From an uncultured Chryseobacterium sp. (GTDB taxonomy: Bacteria > Bacteroidota > Bacteroidia > Flavobacteriales > Weeksellaceae), in NCBI GenBank assembly GCA_913778085.1, contig CAJYXJ010000065.1, positions 1-64,000 on the forward strand: a DNA stretch of 64,000 nucleotides, read 5' to 3'. Of this stretch, positions 42,001 through 48,976 are shown in pieces. A program made the position numbers and the translations under genes. The number at the start of each line of letters is the position of its first letter. Position 1 is the first letter of the stretch. The notes below the pieces were generated by a model. It was not told the origin of the DNA. It saw nothing but the letters and a program-made list of their open reading frames with translations, and did no database searches.

Positions 42001-42120
42001 TGTTTATTTTAAATAGCTTATTATGTGGGATTGAGTACAAAAATCGTGCTAAAAATTATTTTTTTCAAAAAAAATCATTAAATTCGTACAATATGTTATG
42101 TTAAAACACCATCCAGTAAT

Positions 42121-43584
42121 ATGCTAAAACAACACTTACAACTCAAATTAGGGCAAAAGCTGGCACCCCAGCAAATCCAGCTGATGAAGCTGATCCAGCT
42201 CCACACATTAGAATTTGAGGAGGAACTTGAAAGAGAATTGGAAGAAAATCCTGCGTTGGAAATTGCAAAAGAAGAATCCAAGGAAGATGAATATGCCACA
42301 CTTGAAGATTCCTACGAAACCGAAGGAACGGAAAGTATTGAAACCGATTTTGATGTCGATCAGTATCTCTATGACGACGAACCGAGCTATAAAACCGCAT
42401 CCAGTAATTATTCTTCGGACGATGAAGAATTCGATAATGAAAGTCTTCTCACGGAGGGGCAGTCGCTGTATGATTATCTGCTGGAGCAGATCCACCTGGT
42501 AAATATAAGCGAGGAGGACGAGAAAATTGCAGAATATATTATCGGGAATCTGGATACCGATGGTTATCTGAGAAGAGAGATAAAATCTCTTGTGGATGAT
42601 CTGGCATTCTCGCAGGGAATTTACACGACGAAAGAAAATGTAGAAGACATCCTGGAAAACTACGTACAGAAGCTGGATCCGCCGGGCGTGGGCGCAAGAG
42701 GCCTCCAGGAATGCCTTCTGTTGCAGATCGAGAAAAAAGTAAGCTCCGACAAAGCCGTTTCCCTTGCTGCCAATATTCTACGGCATCAGTTTGATGCCTT
42801 AACCAATAAGCATTACAATAAAATTATCCAGAAATACGATATTGAAGAAGAAGATCTTCGGGATGCTTTGGATGAAATTTCAAAATTATCTCCTAAAGTC
42901 GGCGGAAACTTCGATACCCAAACCATCACCATCAATCAGGAAATTATTCCGGATTTCGTAATCCAGGTGAAAGACGGACAGGTAATCCCAATGCTGAACA
43001 GCAAAAATGCTCCTACGTTAAGGGTTTCAGAAGAGTATAAAGATATCTTATCCACTTATTCACACGATAAAAATTCTTCGGAGCACAAACAGGCAGCTTT
43101 ATTCATCAAGCAGAAGCTGGATGCTGCAAAATGGTACATCGATGCCATTAATCAGCGCCAGAATACCTTGTTGCAGACGATCACAGCGATTGTGAAATTC
43201 CAGAAAGATTATTTCCTTACAGGTGATGAAAAATCACTGAGACCGATGATCCTGAAAGACGTGGCGGATATTACCGGTTTTGATATTTCAACGATTTCAA
43301 GGGTGGTAAAAAGTAAATATGCCGATACCCCAAACGGAATTATTTATCTGAAGGATCTGTTTTCCGACAGTCTTACCAATGACGATGGAGAAGAGGTTTC
43401 CACAAAAGAGATCAAAACCCATCTTCAGGAAGTCATCAGTAAGGAAAATAAAAGAAAACCGCTTACCGACGATGCACTGGTGGTGATCCTGAAAGAGCAG
43501 GGCTACAACATTGCCAGAAGAACGATTGCCAAGTACCGCGAACAGCTGAATATTCCGGTAGCTAGATTAAGAAAAGAACTTTAG
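42121..43584 (+). CDS. rpoN: RNA polymerase sigma-54 factor
   Basis: The 487-residue protein has the sigma-54 layout: a Gln/Leu-rich activator-interaction region I (MLKQHLQLKLGQKLAPQQIQ), an acidic linker to about residue 130, the core-binding domain and the C-terminal RpoN box (YNIARRTIAKYREQLNIPVA). It directs RNA polymerase to -24/-12 promoters with an AAA+ activator. No activator gene is in the window. A large terminator follows. Confidence 0.95.
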   Translation: MLKQHLQLKLGQKLAPQQIQLMKLIQLHTLEFEEELERELEENPALEIAKEESKEDEYATLEDSYETEGTESIETDFDVDQYLYDDEPSYKTASSNYSSDDEEFDNESLLTEGQSLYDYLLEQIHLVNISEEDEKIAEYIIGNLDTDGYLRREIKSLVDDLAFSQGIYTTKENVEDILENYVQKLDPPGVGARGLQECLLLQIEKKVSSDKAVSLAANILRHQFDALTNKHYNKIIQKYDIEEEDLRDALDEISKLSPKVGGNFDTQTITINQEIIPDFVIQVKDGQVIPMLNSKNAPTLRVSEEYKDILSTYSHDKNSSEHKQAALFIKQKLDAAKWYIDAINQRQNTLLQTITAIVKFQKDYFLTGDEKSLRPMILKDVADITGFDISTISRVVKSKYADTPNGIIYLKDLFSDSLTNDDGEEVSTKEIKTHLQEVISKENKRKPLTDDALVVILKEQGYNIARRTIAKYREQLNIPVARLRKEL

Positions 43585-43585
43585 A

Positions 43586-43628
43586 TACAGCAAAAAAGCA
43601 TTTCCATCGGAAATGCTTTTTTGCTGTA
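43586..43628. terminator. bidirectional terminator between rpoN and the acyl-CoA synthetase gene
   Basis: A 20-bp perfect stem around AGCAAAAAAGCATTTCC / GGAAATGCTTTTTTGCT with a 3-nt centre. It serves two convergent genes. Confidence 0.85.
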
Positions 43629-43632
43629 CTGG

Positions 43633-45264
43633 TCAGGGCTGATGCGTTTTCACATCTTCTAAGCCAAGTTCTTTTATGGATACTTCCCGCATTTCCACTT
43701 TTCTTATTTTTCCGGAAATTGTCATCGGGAATTCATCTACAAACTTCCAGTATTTCGGAATCTTGTAATGGGCAATTTTCCCGTTGCAGTATTCCAGCAG
43801 TTCTTCTTCGCTCACATCAAACCCTTTTCTCACTTTTACCCAGGCCATTACTTCTTCCCCGAACTTTTCACTCGGTACCCCGATGATCTGTACATCCAGA
43901 ATGTTCGGATAGGTATATAGAAAATCCTCTATTTCTTTAGGAGAAATATTCTCTCCACCGCGTATAATCAGGTCTTTTATTCTCCCCGAAATGGTGACGT
44001 AACCTTCTTCATCCATAACTGCCAGATCGCCGGTATGCATCCAGCGTCCAGCGTCAATTACTTTCTTGGTATTTTCGGAATCGTTCCAGTACCTGAGCAT
44101 AACGGAATATCCGCGGGTACAAAGCTCACCGTGCTCTCCACGCTTTACGATTCTCGCGTCGACATCGATAATTTTTATTTCAAGATGATCCTGAACGGTC
44201 CCGACCGTATTTACCTGCTTTTCAAAAGGCGTCCCGATTAAGGTCTGCGTGGAAACCGGTGAGGTTTCCGTCATGCCGTAGCAGATGCTCATTTCTTTTA
44301 TATTCATCAGGCCTTCCACTTTTTTCATGATTTCAGGCGGACAAACCGACCCGGCCATCACGCCTGTTCTTAAACTTGAAAAATCAAAAGTATGGAAATC
44401 TTTCACGGCAAGTTCGGCAATAAACATGGTAGGAACGCCATACAGGGAAGTACATTTTTCTTCGGAAACTACTTTAAGGGTGATGCCGGGATCGAAGCTG
44501 TCATTAGGGATTACCATGCACGCGCCATGTGCGGTACAGCAGATATTCCCAATCACCATCCCGAAGCAATGATAGAAAGGAACAGGGATGCACACCCTGT
44601 CTCTTTCGGTATACTTCAGACGGATCCCGATAAAATAGCCGTTATTCAGAATGTTGTGATGGGAAAGCGTGACGCCTTTCGGGAATCCCGTTGTTCCCGA
44701 AGTGTACTGGATGTTCACCGGATCATCGAACTGCACATGCTCTTCAAAACTGTGCAGGGTATCATCGGAAATTTCCTGTCCGCCATTCAGAAAATCTTCC
44801 CAGTTCTCATCGAAGAAAATTTCAGATTTTAAACTGGTGCAGAACTCCCTGGCATCAGCAATCATCTTTTTATAATTGCTGGATTTAAAAGCAAGGGACG
44901 AGAAAAGATGTGAAATTTCCAATTGATTAATCACAAAAATAAGTTCGCTGGTTCTGTAGGCCGGATTTATATTCACCAGGATAACCCCGATTCTGGCAGT
45001 GGCATACTGCAGCAATACCCATTCGTAGCGGTTGGTGGACCAGATGCCCACCCGGTCTCCGGCTTTGGTACCCAGCAGAATTAAGGCTTTGGCTACTGCT
45101 GTGGTCTGGTTGTAAAATTCCTGATAGGTGGCCCGGTAATTTTGGTGAACACACACTAAAGCTTCATTATTCGGGAATCTTTCAACGGTATGCTTTAAAT
45201 TGTTTCCGATCGTTTCGCCTAATAATGGAATATCGGAAGCCCCGTGAACATAAGATAATTGCAT
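43633..45264 (-). CDS. acyl-CoA synthetase (AMP-binding family)
   Basis: The ATG at 45264 (MQLSYVHGASDIPLLGETIG) is preferred over one 33 nt upstream. The 543-residue protein has the ANL motifs: YTSGTTGFPKGVTLSHHNIL, the ICYGMTETSPVSTQT adenylate loop, MHTGDLAVMDEEGYVTISGR and the C-terminal GKIRKVEMRE lysine motif. Family members activate carboxylic acids (fatty or aromatic) to acyl-AMP and then acyl-CoA in the cytoplasm. The substrate is not clear from the sequence. Confidence 0.9.
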   Translation of the reverse strand: MQLSYVHGASDIPLLGETIGNNLKHTVERFPNNEALVCVHQNYRATYQEFYNQTTAVAKALILLGTKAGDRVGIWSTNRYEWVLLQYATARIGVILVNINPAYRTSELIFVINQLEISHLFSSLAFKSSNYKKMIADAREFCTSLKSEIFFDENWEDFLNGGQEISDDTLHSFEEHVQFDDPVNIQYTSGTTGFPKGVTLSHHNILNNGYFIGIRLKYTERDRVCIPVPFYHCFGMVIGNICCTAHGACMVIPNDSFDPGITLKVVSEEKCTSLYGVPTMFIAELAVKDFHTFDFSSLRTGVMAGSVCPPEIMKKVEGLMNIKEMSICYGMTETSPVSTQTLIGTPFEKQVNTVGTVQDHLEIKIIDVDARIVKRGEHGELCTRGYSVMLRYWNDSENTKKVIDAGRWMHTGDLAVMDEEGYVTISGRIKDLIIRGGENISPKEIEDFLYTYPNILDVQIIGVPSEKFGEEVMAWVKVRKGFDVSEEELLEYCNGKIAHYKIPKYWKFVDEFPMTISGKIRKVEMREVSIKELGLEDVKTHQP

Positions 45265-45325
45265 AGAATAAAAGATTTGGTGAAATAAAATTAACAATAA
45301 AATCTTTATATTCCAGCTTTACGGA

Positions 45326-46000
45326 TTAAATTTCCTGTGAATCGATTTCTTTTAGCTGAGTAAGGTTGCGGTCGAGTTTTTTAATGATAATTCCATATAC
45401 AACCCTGTAATATAACCAAACCATTAGTACCGTAAAAACCGTACTGATCACTGTTCCGGCAATGAAACCCACAATGGTGGAATTGGTAATCTCTATATTC
45501 TGCGTATTCAGGATATAAAATATGAATATCGTAAAAATAGAAGTAAAGGTAACCAATAAGGCAATATTGATCAGGATAAAAGCATTTACGGTTTTTTTAA
45601 ACTGTATGATTTTAAGAATGAATTTTTTCAGATTTTCCTCTACTTTAATGCCGCTGTAATTCTGATAGAATCTGAATACAAAATATGCCGTCACAGAAAG
45701 GCTTACTATTTTAAGCACAAGATAGATATTATCGAAGGTCAGCTCCAGTTCCGGGGTTTTCTGTACGCCAAGCCTGTCGAGGATATTAAGAAACGAATTT
45801 GCTTCTCTTCCCTGTATAATGTAAAACAGCCCTACTAGGGTAAAGAAAAGAAATTCCGCGACGCTGATCCAGAAAATATACTTCACGTAATTGCGTGATT
45901 TCCTGTTAAGCATCTGAAGAATTTCATCACTGCCGTATTTTTTCTGAACAGGTTGTTCCTGCCAAGTCTTTTTAAAACTGTCTAAATCAAATTCAGGCAT
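45326..46000 (-). CDS. membrane protein coupled to an ECF sigma factor, possible anti-sigma
   Basis: The 224-residue protein has an N-terminal cytoplasmic segment of about 38 residues (MPEFDLDSFKKTWQEQPVQK) followed by four membrane helices (about 42-62, 95-115, 140-165, 175-200). It overlaps the sigma factor by 8 nt. The topology fits a membrane anchor that could hold the sigma factor with its N-terminus. Similar proteins in this phylum are sometimes mislabelled 'beta-carotene 15,15-monooxygenase'. Direct anti-sigma activity is inference from position. Confidence 0.7.
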   Translation of the reverse strand: MPEFDLDSFKKTWQEQPVQKKYGSDEILQMLNRKSRNYVKYIFWISVAEFLFFTLVGLFYIIQGREANSFLNILDRLGVQKTPELELTFDNIYLVLKIVSLSVTAYFVFRFYQNYSGIKVEENLKKFILKIIQFKKTVNAFILINIALLVTFTSIFTIFIFYILNTQNIEITNSTIVGFIAGTVISTVFTVLMVWLYYRVVYGIIIKKLDRNLTQLKEIDSQEI

Positions 46001-46508
46001 ATTTTTCCATCTGTTCTTTAAGGGTTTTCTTTAATCTGTTCATTTTCACACGTGCATTCACTTCGGTAATCCCGAGGTTTTCTGCAATATCCTTGTAAGG
46101 CAAATCGTCCAGGTACATCATTACAATTGCCCGTTCTACATTGGGAAGTGTCTTGATGACCGTATATAAAAGTGATACCTGCTGCTGCTTTTCATCGTCA
46201 TCTTCAATAAAATCGGCATGATTGATGTCCAGCTCATTGGTGGGCAGGCTTTTGCTTTTTTTTCTGAAAAGGGTAATGGCTGTATTAAGGGCCACCCGGT
46301 ACATCCACGTAGAAATCTTGGAATTCCCCTTGAAAGAATCATAGCTTCTCCACAGCTGTAAAACGATTTCCTGAAAAAGATCCTCCTCATCCTCCAGAGA
46401 ATTGGTATAAAGCCGCGAAACCTTGATAATCAAACCCTGATTATCCTTAATAAGCTGCGCAAATTCCTTTTCCTTTGAAGCCAATGCCGATGTAATAAAT
46501 GGTTGCAC
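45993..46508 (-). CDS. ECF-type RNA polymerase sigma factor
   Basis: The 171-residue protein has sigma region 2 (LEDEEDLFQEIVLQLWRSYD then SFKGNSKISTWMYRVALNTA) and region 4 (VERAIVMMYLDDLPYKDIAE, then NLGITEVNARVKMNRLKKTL). This is the standard two-domain ECF sigma that controls an envelope or stress regulon. The octamer array at 46524-46571 lies just upstream and may carry its promoter. Confidence 0.9.
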   Translation of the reverse strand: MQPFITSALASKEKEFAQLIKDNQGLIIKVSRLYTNSLEDEEDLFQEIVLQLWRSYDSFKGNSKISTWMYRVALNTAITLFRKKSKSLPTNELDINHADFIEDDDEKQQQVSLLYTVIKTLPNVERAIVMMYLDDLPYKDIAENLGITEVNARVKMNRLKKTLKEQMEKYA

Positions 46509-46523
46509 GAAGATAAAAAAATT

Positions 46524-46571
46524 AATCTAACAATATAATAATGTAACAACCTAATAATGTAGCCATGCAAC
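46524..46571. repeat. degenerate 8-bp tandem array, left arm of an inverted pair
   Basis: Octamers AATCTAAC, AATATAAT, AATGTAAC, AACCTAAT, AATGTAGC, CATGCAAC in strict phase. They are the reverse complement type of GTTACATT. The right arm lies at 46610-46657, leaving 38 bp between. Confidence 0.7.
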
Positions 46572-46609
46572 AGGGCTGCTATTATGTGGAAAATTTCATT
46601 AGGCACTTT

Positions 46610-46657
46610 GCGTTATTGTTATACTGTTAGATTGCTAAATTGTTACATTAAATCGTA
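46610..46657. repeat. degenerate 8-bp tandem array (GTTACATT type), right arm
   Basis: Octamers GCGTTATT, GTTATACT, GTTAGATT, GCTAAATT, GTTACATT, AAATCGTA run into the rnpB -7 box. The unit matches the array upstream of the gene at 3439. Confidence 0.7.
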
Positions 46658-46663
46658 TCTTTG
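46632..46663 (+). promoter_or_regulatory. rnpB promoter (TTG-N21-TATCTTTG)
   Basis: TTG (46632-46634) and TATCTTTG (46656-46663) lie just before the RNase P RNA. Part of the promoter is made of octamer units. Confidence 0.55.
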
Positions 46664-46667
46664 CAGC

Positions 46668-46998
46668 CACGAGAAAATCGGCCTGTTGATTCTTATTTCG
46701 GTAAGGGTAGGAAAGTCCGGACACCGTAGAGCAGCAAAGCGGATAACCTCCGTCACCCGTGAGGGTAGGACCAGTGCAACAGAAAGGATGTACAGTTCGG
46801 CTGTAGTGAAATCAGGTAAACTCTTTGTGGTGCAATGATAAGTATATCGGTTCTTTTCAGCAATGGGAATAGGGGCGGCTCGCTCTGAAAGCCGAGGGGT
46901 AATCAGCTCAAGTCATGCAGCAATGTATGATGCAGATAAATAACAGGCATTCCGTTCTTGCGACGGGATACAAAATCCGGCTTATAGATTTTCTCGTG
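46668..46998 (+). ncRNA. rnpB: RNase P RNA component, bacterial type A
   Basis: The 331-nt RNA has the conserved core GGTAGGAAAGTCCGGACACC near its 5' end and ends with the matching ATACAAAATCCGGCTTATAG. Helix P1 is a perfect 12-bp pairing of CACGAGAAAATC (46668-46679) with GATTTTCTCGTG (46987-46998), which sets both ends. The universal ACAGAAA segment and GAGGGTAGGACCAGTGCAAC are present. It is the catalytic RNA that trims the 5' leader of pre-tRNAs. Confidence 0.95.
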
Positions 46999-47016
46999 AT
47001 TTTTTGAAAATTCCAA

Positions 47017-47061
47017 CGATACATAAAAATGCGGAGCTCAGCTCCGCATTTTTATGTATCG
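47017..47061. terminator. perfect 22-bp inverted repeat, bidirectional terminator
   Basis: Arms at 47017-47038 and 47040-47061 are exact reverse complements of 22 nt, separated by one base; the core is GCGGAGCT. It lies between rnpB and the convergent PPK2 gene and likely terminates both. Confidence 0.8.
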
Positions 47062-47115
47062 TATTCTGGTCAAATCAAGCCTTGAATTTCGCAATAGCTC
47101 CAAAAATGATCATTC

Positions 47116-47985
47116 TTATTCACTTTCCAGGACTCTTTTTGATTCTTCCAGGTTTTGTTTTTCTTCTTCGGAAAGTTCAGGATATTTCAGGTTCATCTTT
47201 TCCAAGGCATCAATAATGATCTGGATGGCAGCAACTCTTGCAAACCATTTGTTATCTGCAGGAATGACGTACCACGGTGCATAATCTTTGGCGGTTTCAT
47301 TGATGGCGGTTTCATAGCATTCCATATATTTATCGAAGAGGGCGCGTTCCGGAAGGTCTGCAGCAGAGAATTTCCAGTTTTTGTCAGGCTCATTGATCCG
47401 ATCCAGAAGTCGTTTCTTCTGCTCTTCTTTGGATACGTGAAGGAATATTTTTACGATGGTCGTTCCGTTTTGTGCTAAATGTTTTTCAAAATTCCGGATG
47501 CTGTCGTAGCGGTTTTCCCAGAACTTTTCATCAAAATCTTTTACGGACTTCCAGGTTTTTTCGCTTAAATTATATTCGGGATGCACTTTGCAAACAAGCA
47601 CGCTTTCATAATGCGAGCGGTTGAAAATCCCGATCATTCCTTTTTGGGGCAGCACCAGATAATGCCTCCACAGAAAGTCATGCGAATATTCTCTGGAGCT
47701 TGGTGTTTTAAAACTCGTTACATTACAGCCTTGCGGATTCACCCCGCCGAAAACATGTTCAATCATGCTATCCTTTCCCGCTGCATCCATCGCCTGCAAT
47801 ACAACCAGAAGTGACTGGCTGCCGTCAGAATACAGCCTTTCCTGAAGTTCTCGGAGCTTTTCTTTTTCCCTGATCAGCAATTGTTCGCCTTCTTCTTTGG
47901 TCAGTTTTCCGTTATATTCCGTTGCCGCTTTTTTGATCGAAAATTTTCCCTTGATTAGAAAGTCGTCTGAAAAGTTGGTACTCAT
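47116..47985 (-). CDS. PPK2-family polyphosphate:nucleotide phosphotransferase
   Basis: The 289-residue protein carries a P-loop-like segment (LLVVLQAMDAAGKDSMIEHV) and the PPK2 features GGVNPQGCNVTSFKTPSSRE, HDFLWRHYL and GMIGIFNRSHYESVL. The lid stretch KIFLHVSKEEQKKRLLDRIN follows. It transfers phosphate between polyphosphate and nucleotides; class (AMP-, ADP- or GDP-using) cannot be fixed by eye. It is convergent with rnpB. Confidence 0.9.
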   Translation of the reverse strand: MSTNFSDDFLIKGKFSIKKAATEYNGKLTKEEGEQLLIREKEKLRELQERLYSDGSQSLLVVLQAMDAAGKDSMIEHVFGGVNPQGCNVTSFKTPSSREYSHDFLWRHYLVLPQKGMIGIFNRSHYESVLVCKVHPEYNLSEKTWKSVKDFDEKFWENRYDSIRNFEKHLAQNGTTIVKIFLHVSKEEQKKRLLDRINEPDKNWKFSAADLPERALFDKYMECYETAINETAKDYAPWYVIPADNKWFARVAAIQIIIDALEKMNLKYPELSEEEKQNLEESKRVLESE

Positions 47986-48027
47986 ATTTTTATTTAAGAT
48001 TAATTTGTATTAAAAATCATGTTAAAG

Positions 48028-48062
48028 GTTGGAAGAGGGAAGCTGGATGCTGGAAGCTCTTC
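48028..48062. repeat. degenerate 7-bp tandem array, left arm of an inverted pair
   Basis: Heptamers GGTTGGA, AGAGGGA, AGCTGGA, TGCTGGA, AGCTCTT in strict 7-bp phase. The complementary array is at 48255-48289. Confidence 0.7.
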
Positions 48063-48254
48063 AGTCAATGGATCGTTAATAGTCTTAAATATCAAATCAT
48101 CTTGATAAAGTCAAAATTACTGATCTCCTTATTTTAAATTTAAATTACTGATAGCGAGGTGAATTCTATTAAATTCTGTTAATATTGTTATCAAATTCAG
48201 AATTTTAGTAAGTTAATATTTCATCAAAAACTTATTACATTCGTTAACGGTTTT
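48063..48254. other. AT-rich spacer between heptamer arrays
   Basis: With the flanking arrays this makes a 378-bp gap between the PPK2 and DUF1573 genes. It contains no credible reading frame or RNA gene that I can see. Confidence 0.5.
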
Positions 48255-48289
48255 TCCCAACGTCCAGCTTCCATCCTCCAGCATCCAAC
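48255..48289. repeat. degenerate 7-bp tandem array, right arm of an inverted pair
   Basis: Heptamers TCCCAAC, GTCCAGC, TTCCATC, CTCCAGC, ATCCAAC, in phase and complementary in type to the array at 48028-48062. Confidence 0.7.
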
Positions 48290-48312
48290 TTTAATCCCCA
48301 TATAAATATACT

Positions 48313-48342
48313 AAAAAAACCGCCTCTTCGGGAGACGGTTTC
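48313..48342 (-). terminator. intrinsic terminator after the DUF1573 gene
   Basis: AAACCG-C-CTC-TTCG-GGAGACGGTTT hairpin with one mismatch. On the minus strand it is followed by a T7 run. Confidence 0.7.
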
Positions 48343-48363
48343 TTTATTTCGAGTAAAGATGTA

Positions 48364-48849
48364 TTATTTTGCAGCGGCTTTAGCAGCTTTTTTTGCAGCT
48401 TTAGCAGCAGCCTTTGCTTCAGCTTTCTCAGCTTTTTCCTTAGCTTTTAGCTCTTCAGGAGTCAATGGCTTCGGTTCAGGAGCATTCGGGTCTACGTTTC
48501 CTTTGATGTAAATCACGCTTCTGCTGTTCACAGGATCATTGGAAAACACTTCGATCATTTTGTTGAAACCACCGTTGATCGCCGTATTATATCCTACTTT
48601 GATTTTAGCAGACTTCTTAGGCATAATCGGATCCTGGCTGAATTCAGGAGTCGTACATCCGCAAGATGCCTTTACATTTGAAAGGATAAGAGGCTTATCA
48701 CCGGTATTGGTTACGGTGAAGAATCGGATACCATCTGAATTCGGCTTTACCGTACCGTAATCGTACGTAGTCTTGTCAAATGTAATCGTTTGTGCAGATG
48801 CAAGAGCGAATGTTCCGAATAATGCAATTCCTGCGATTAATTTTTTCAT
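48364..48849 (-). CDS. DUF1573 exported protein with Ala/Lys tail
   Basis: The 161-residue protein has a signal peptide (MKKLIAGIALFGTFALASAQ) and the DUF1573 core TITFDKTTYDYGTVKPNSDG, FFTVTNTGDKPLILSNVKAS, then CGCTTPEFSQDPIMPKKSAK. The CGCT motif and immunoglobulin-like strands are typical. A low-complexity tail of about 30 residues (EELKAKEKAEKAEAKAAAKA and onward) follows; many DUF1573 proteins lack it. Function unknown; probably periplasmic or surface-bound. Confidence 0.88.
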   Translation of the reverse strand: MKKLIAGIALFGTFALASAQTITFDKTTYDYGTVKPNSDGIRFFTVTNTGDKPLILSNVKASCGCTTPEFSQDPIMPKKSAKIKVGYNTAINGGFNKMIEVFSNDPVNSRSVIYIKGNVDPNAPEPKPLTPEELKAKEKAEKAEAKAAAKAAKKAAKAAAK

Positions 48850-48940
48850 ATTCTTGAATGTTAAATATGTTGTTAGATAAATTTCGGTAACAAAGTTAAA
48901 AATTATTTTAATTCATACTTAAAATTTTTTTTCTTTAGAC

Positions 48941-48948
48941 TATTTTTG
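48941..48948 (+). promoter_or_regulatory. -7 box TATTTTTG before valS
   Basis: A TAnnTTTG match 28 nt before the valS ATG. No TTG lies at the ideal spacing. Confidence 0.45.
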
Positions 48949-48976
48949 CAAATTGTAAAGTAAAGAAATAGAATTT

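Noticed and set aside
43633-45264. Long plus-strand frames (for example 44392-44832) opposite the acyl-CoA synthetase gene
   Set aside because: They are antisense to an intact ANL enzyme and show no domain.
46584-46838. Open frame of 84 residues across the start of rnpB
   Set aside because: It lies inside the RNase P RNA, which is identified by its helix P1 and conserved core.
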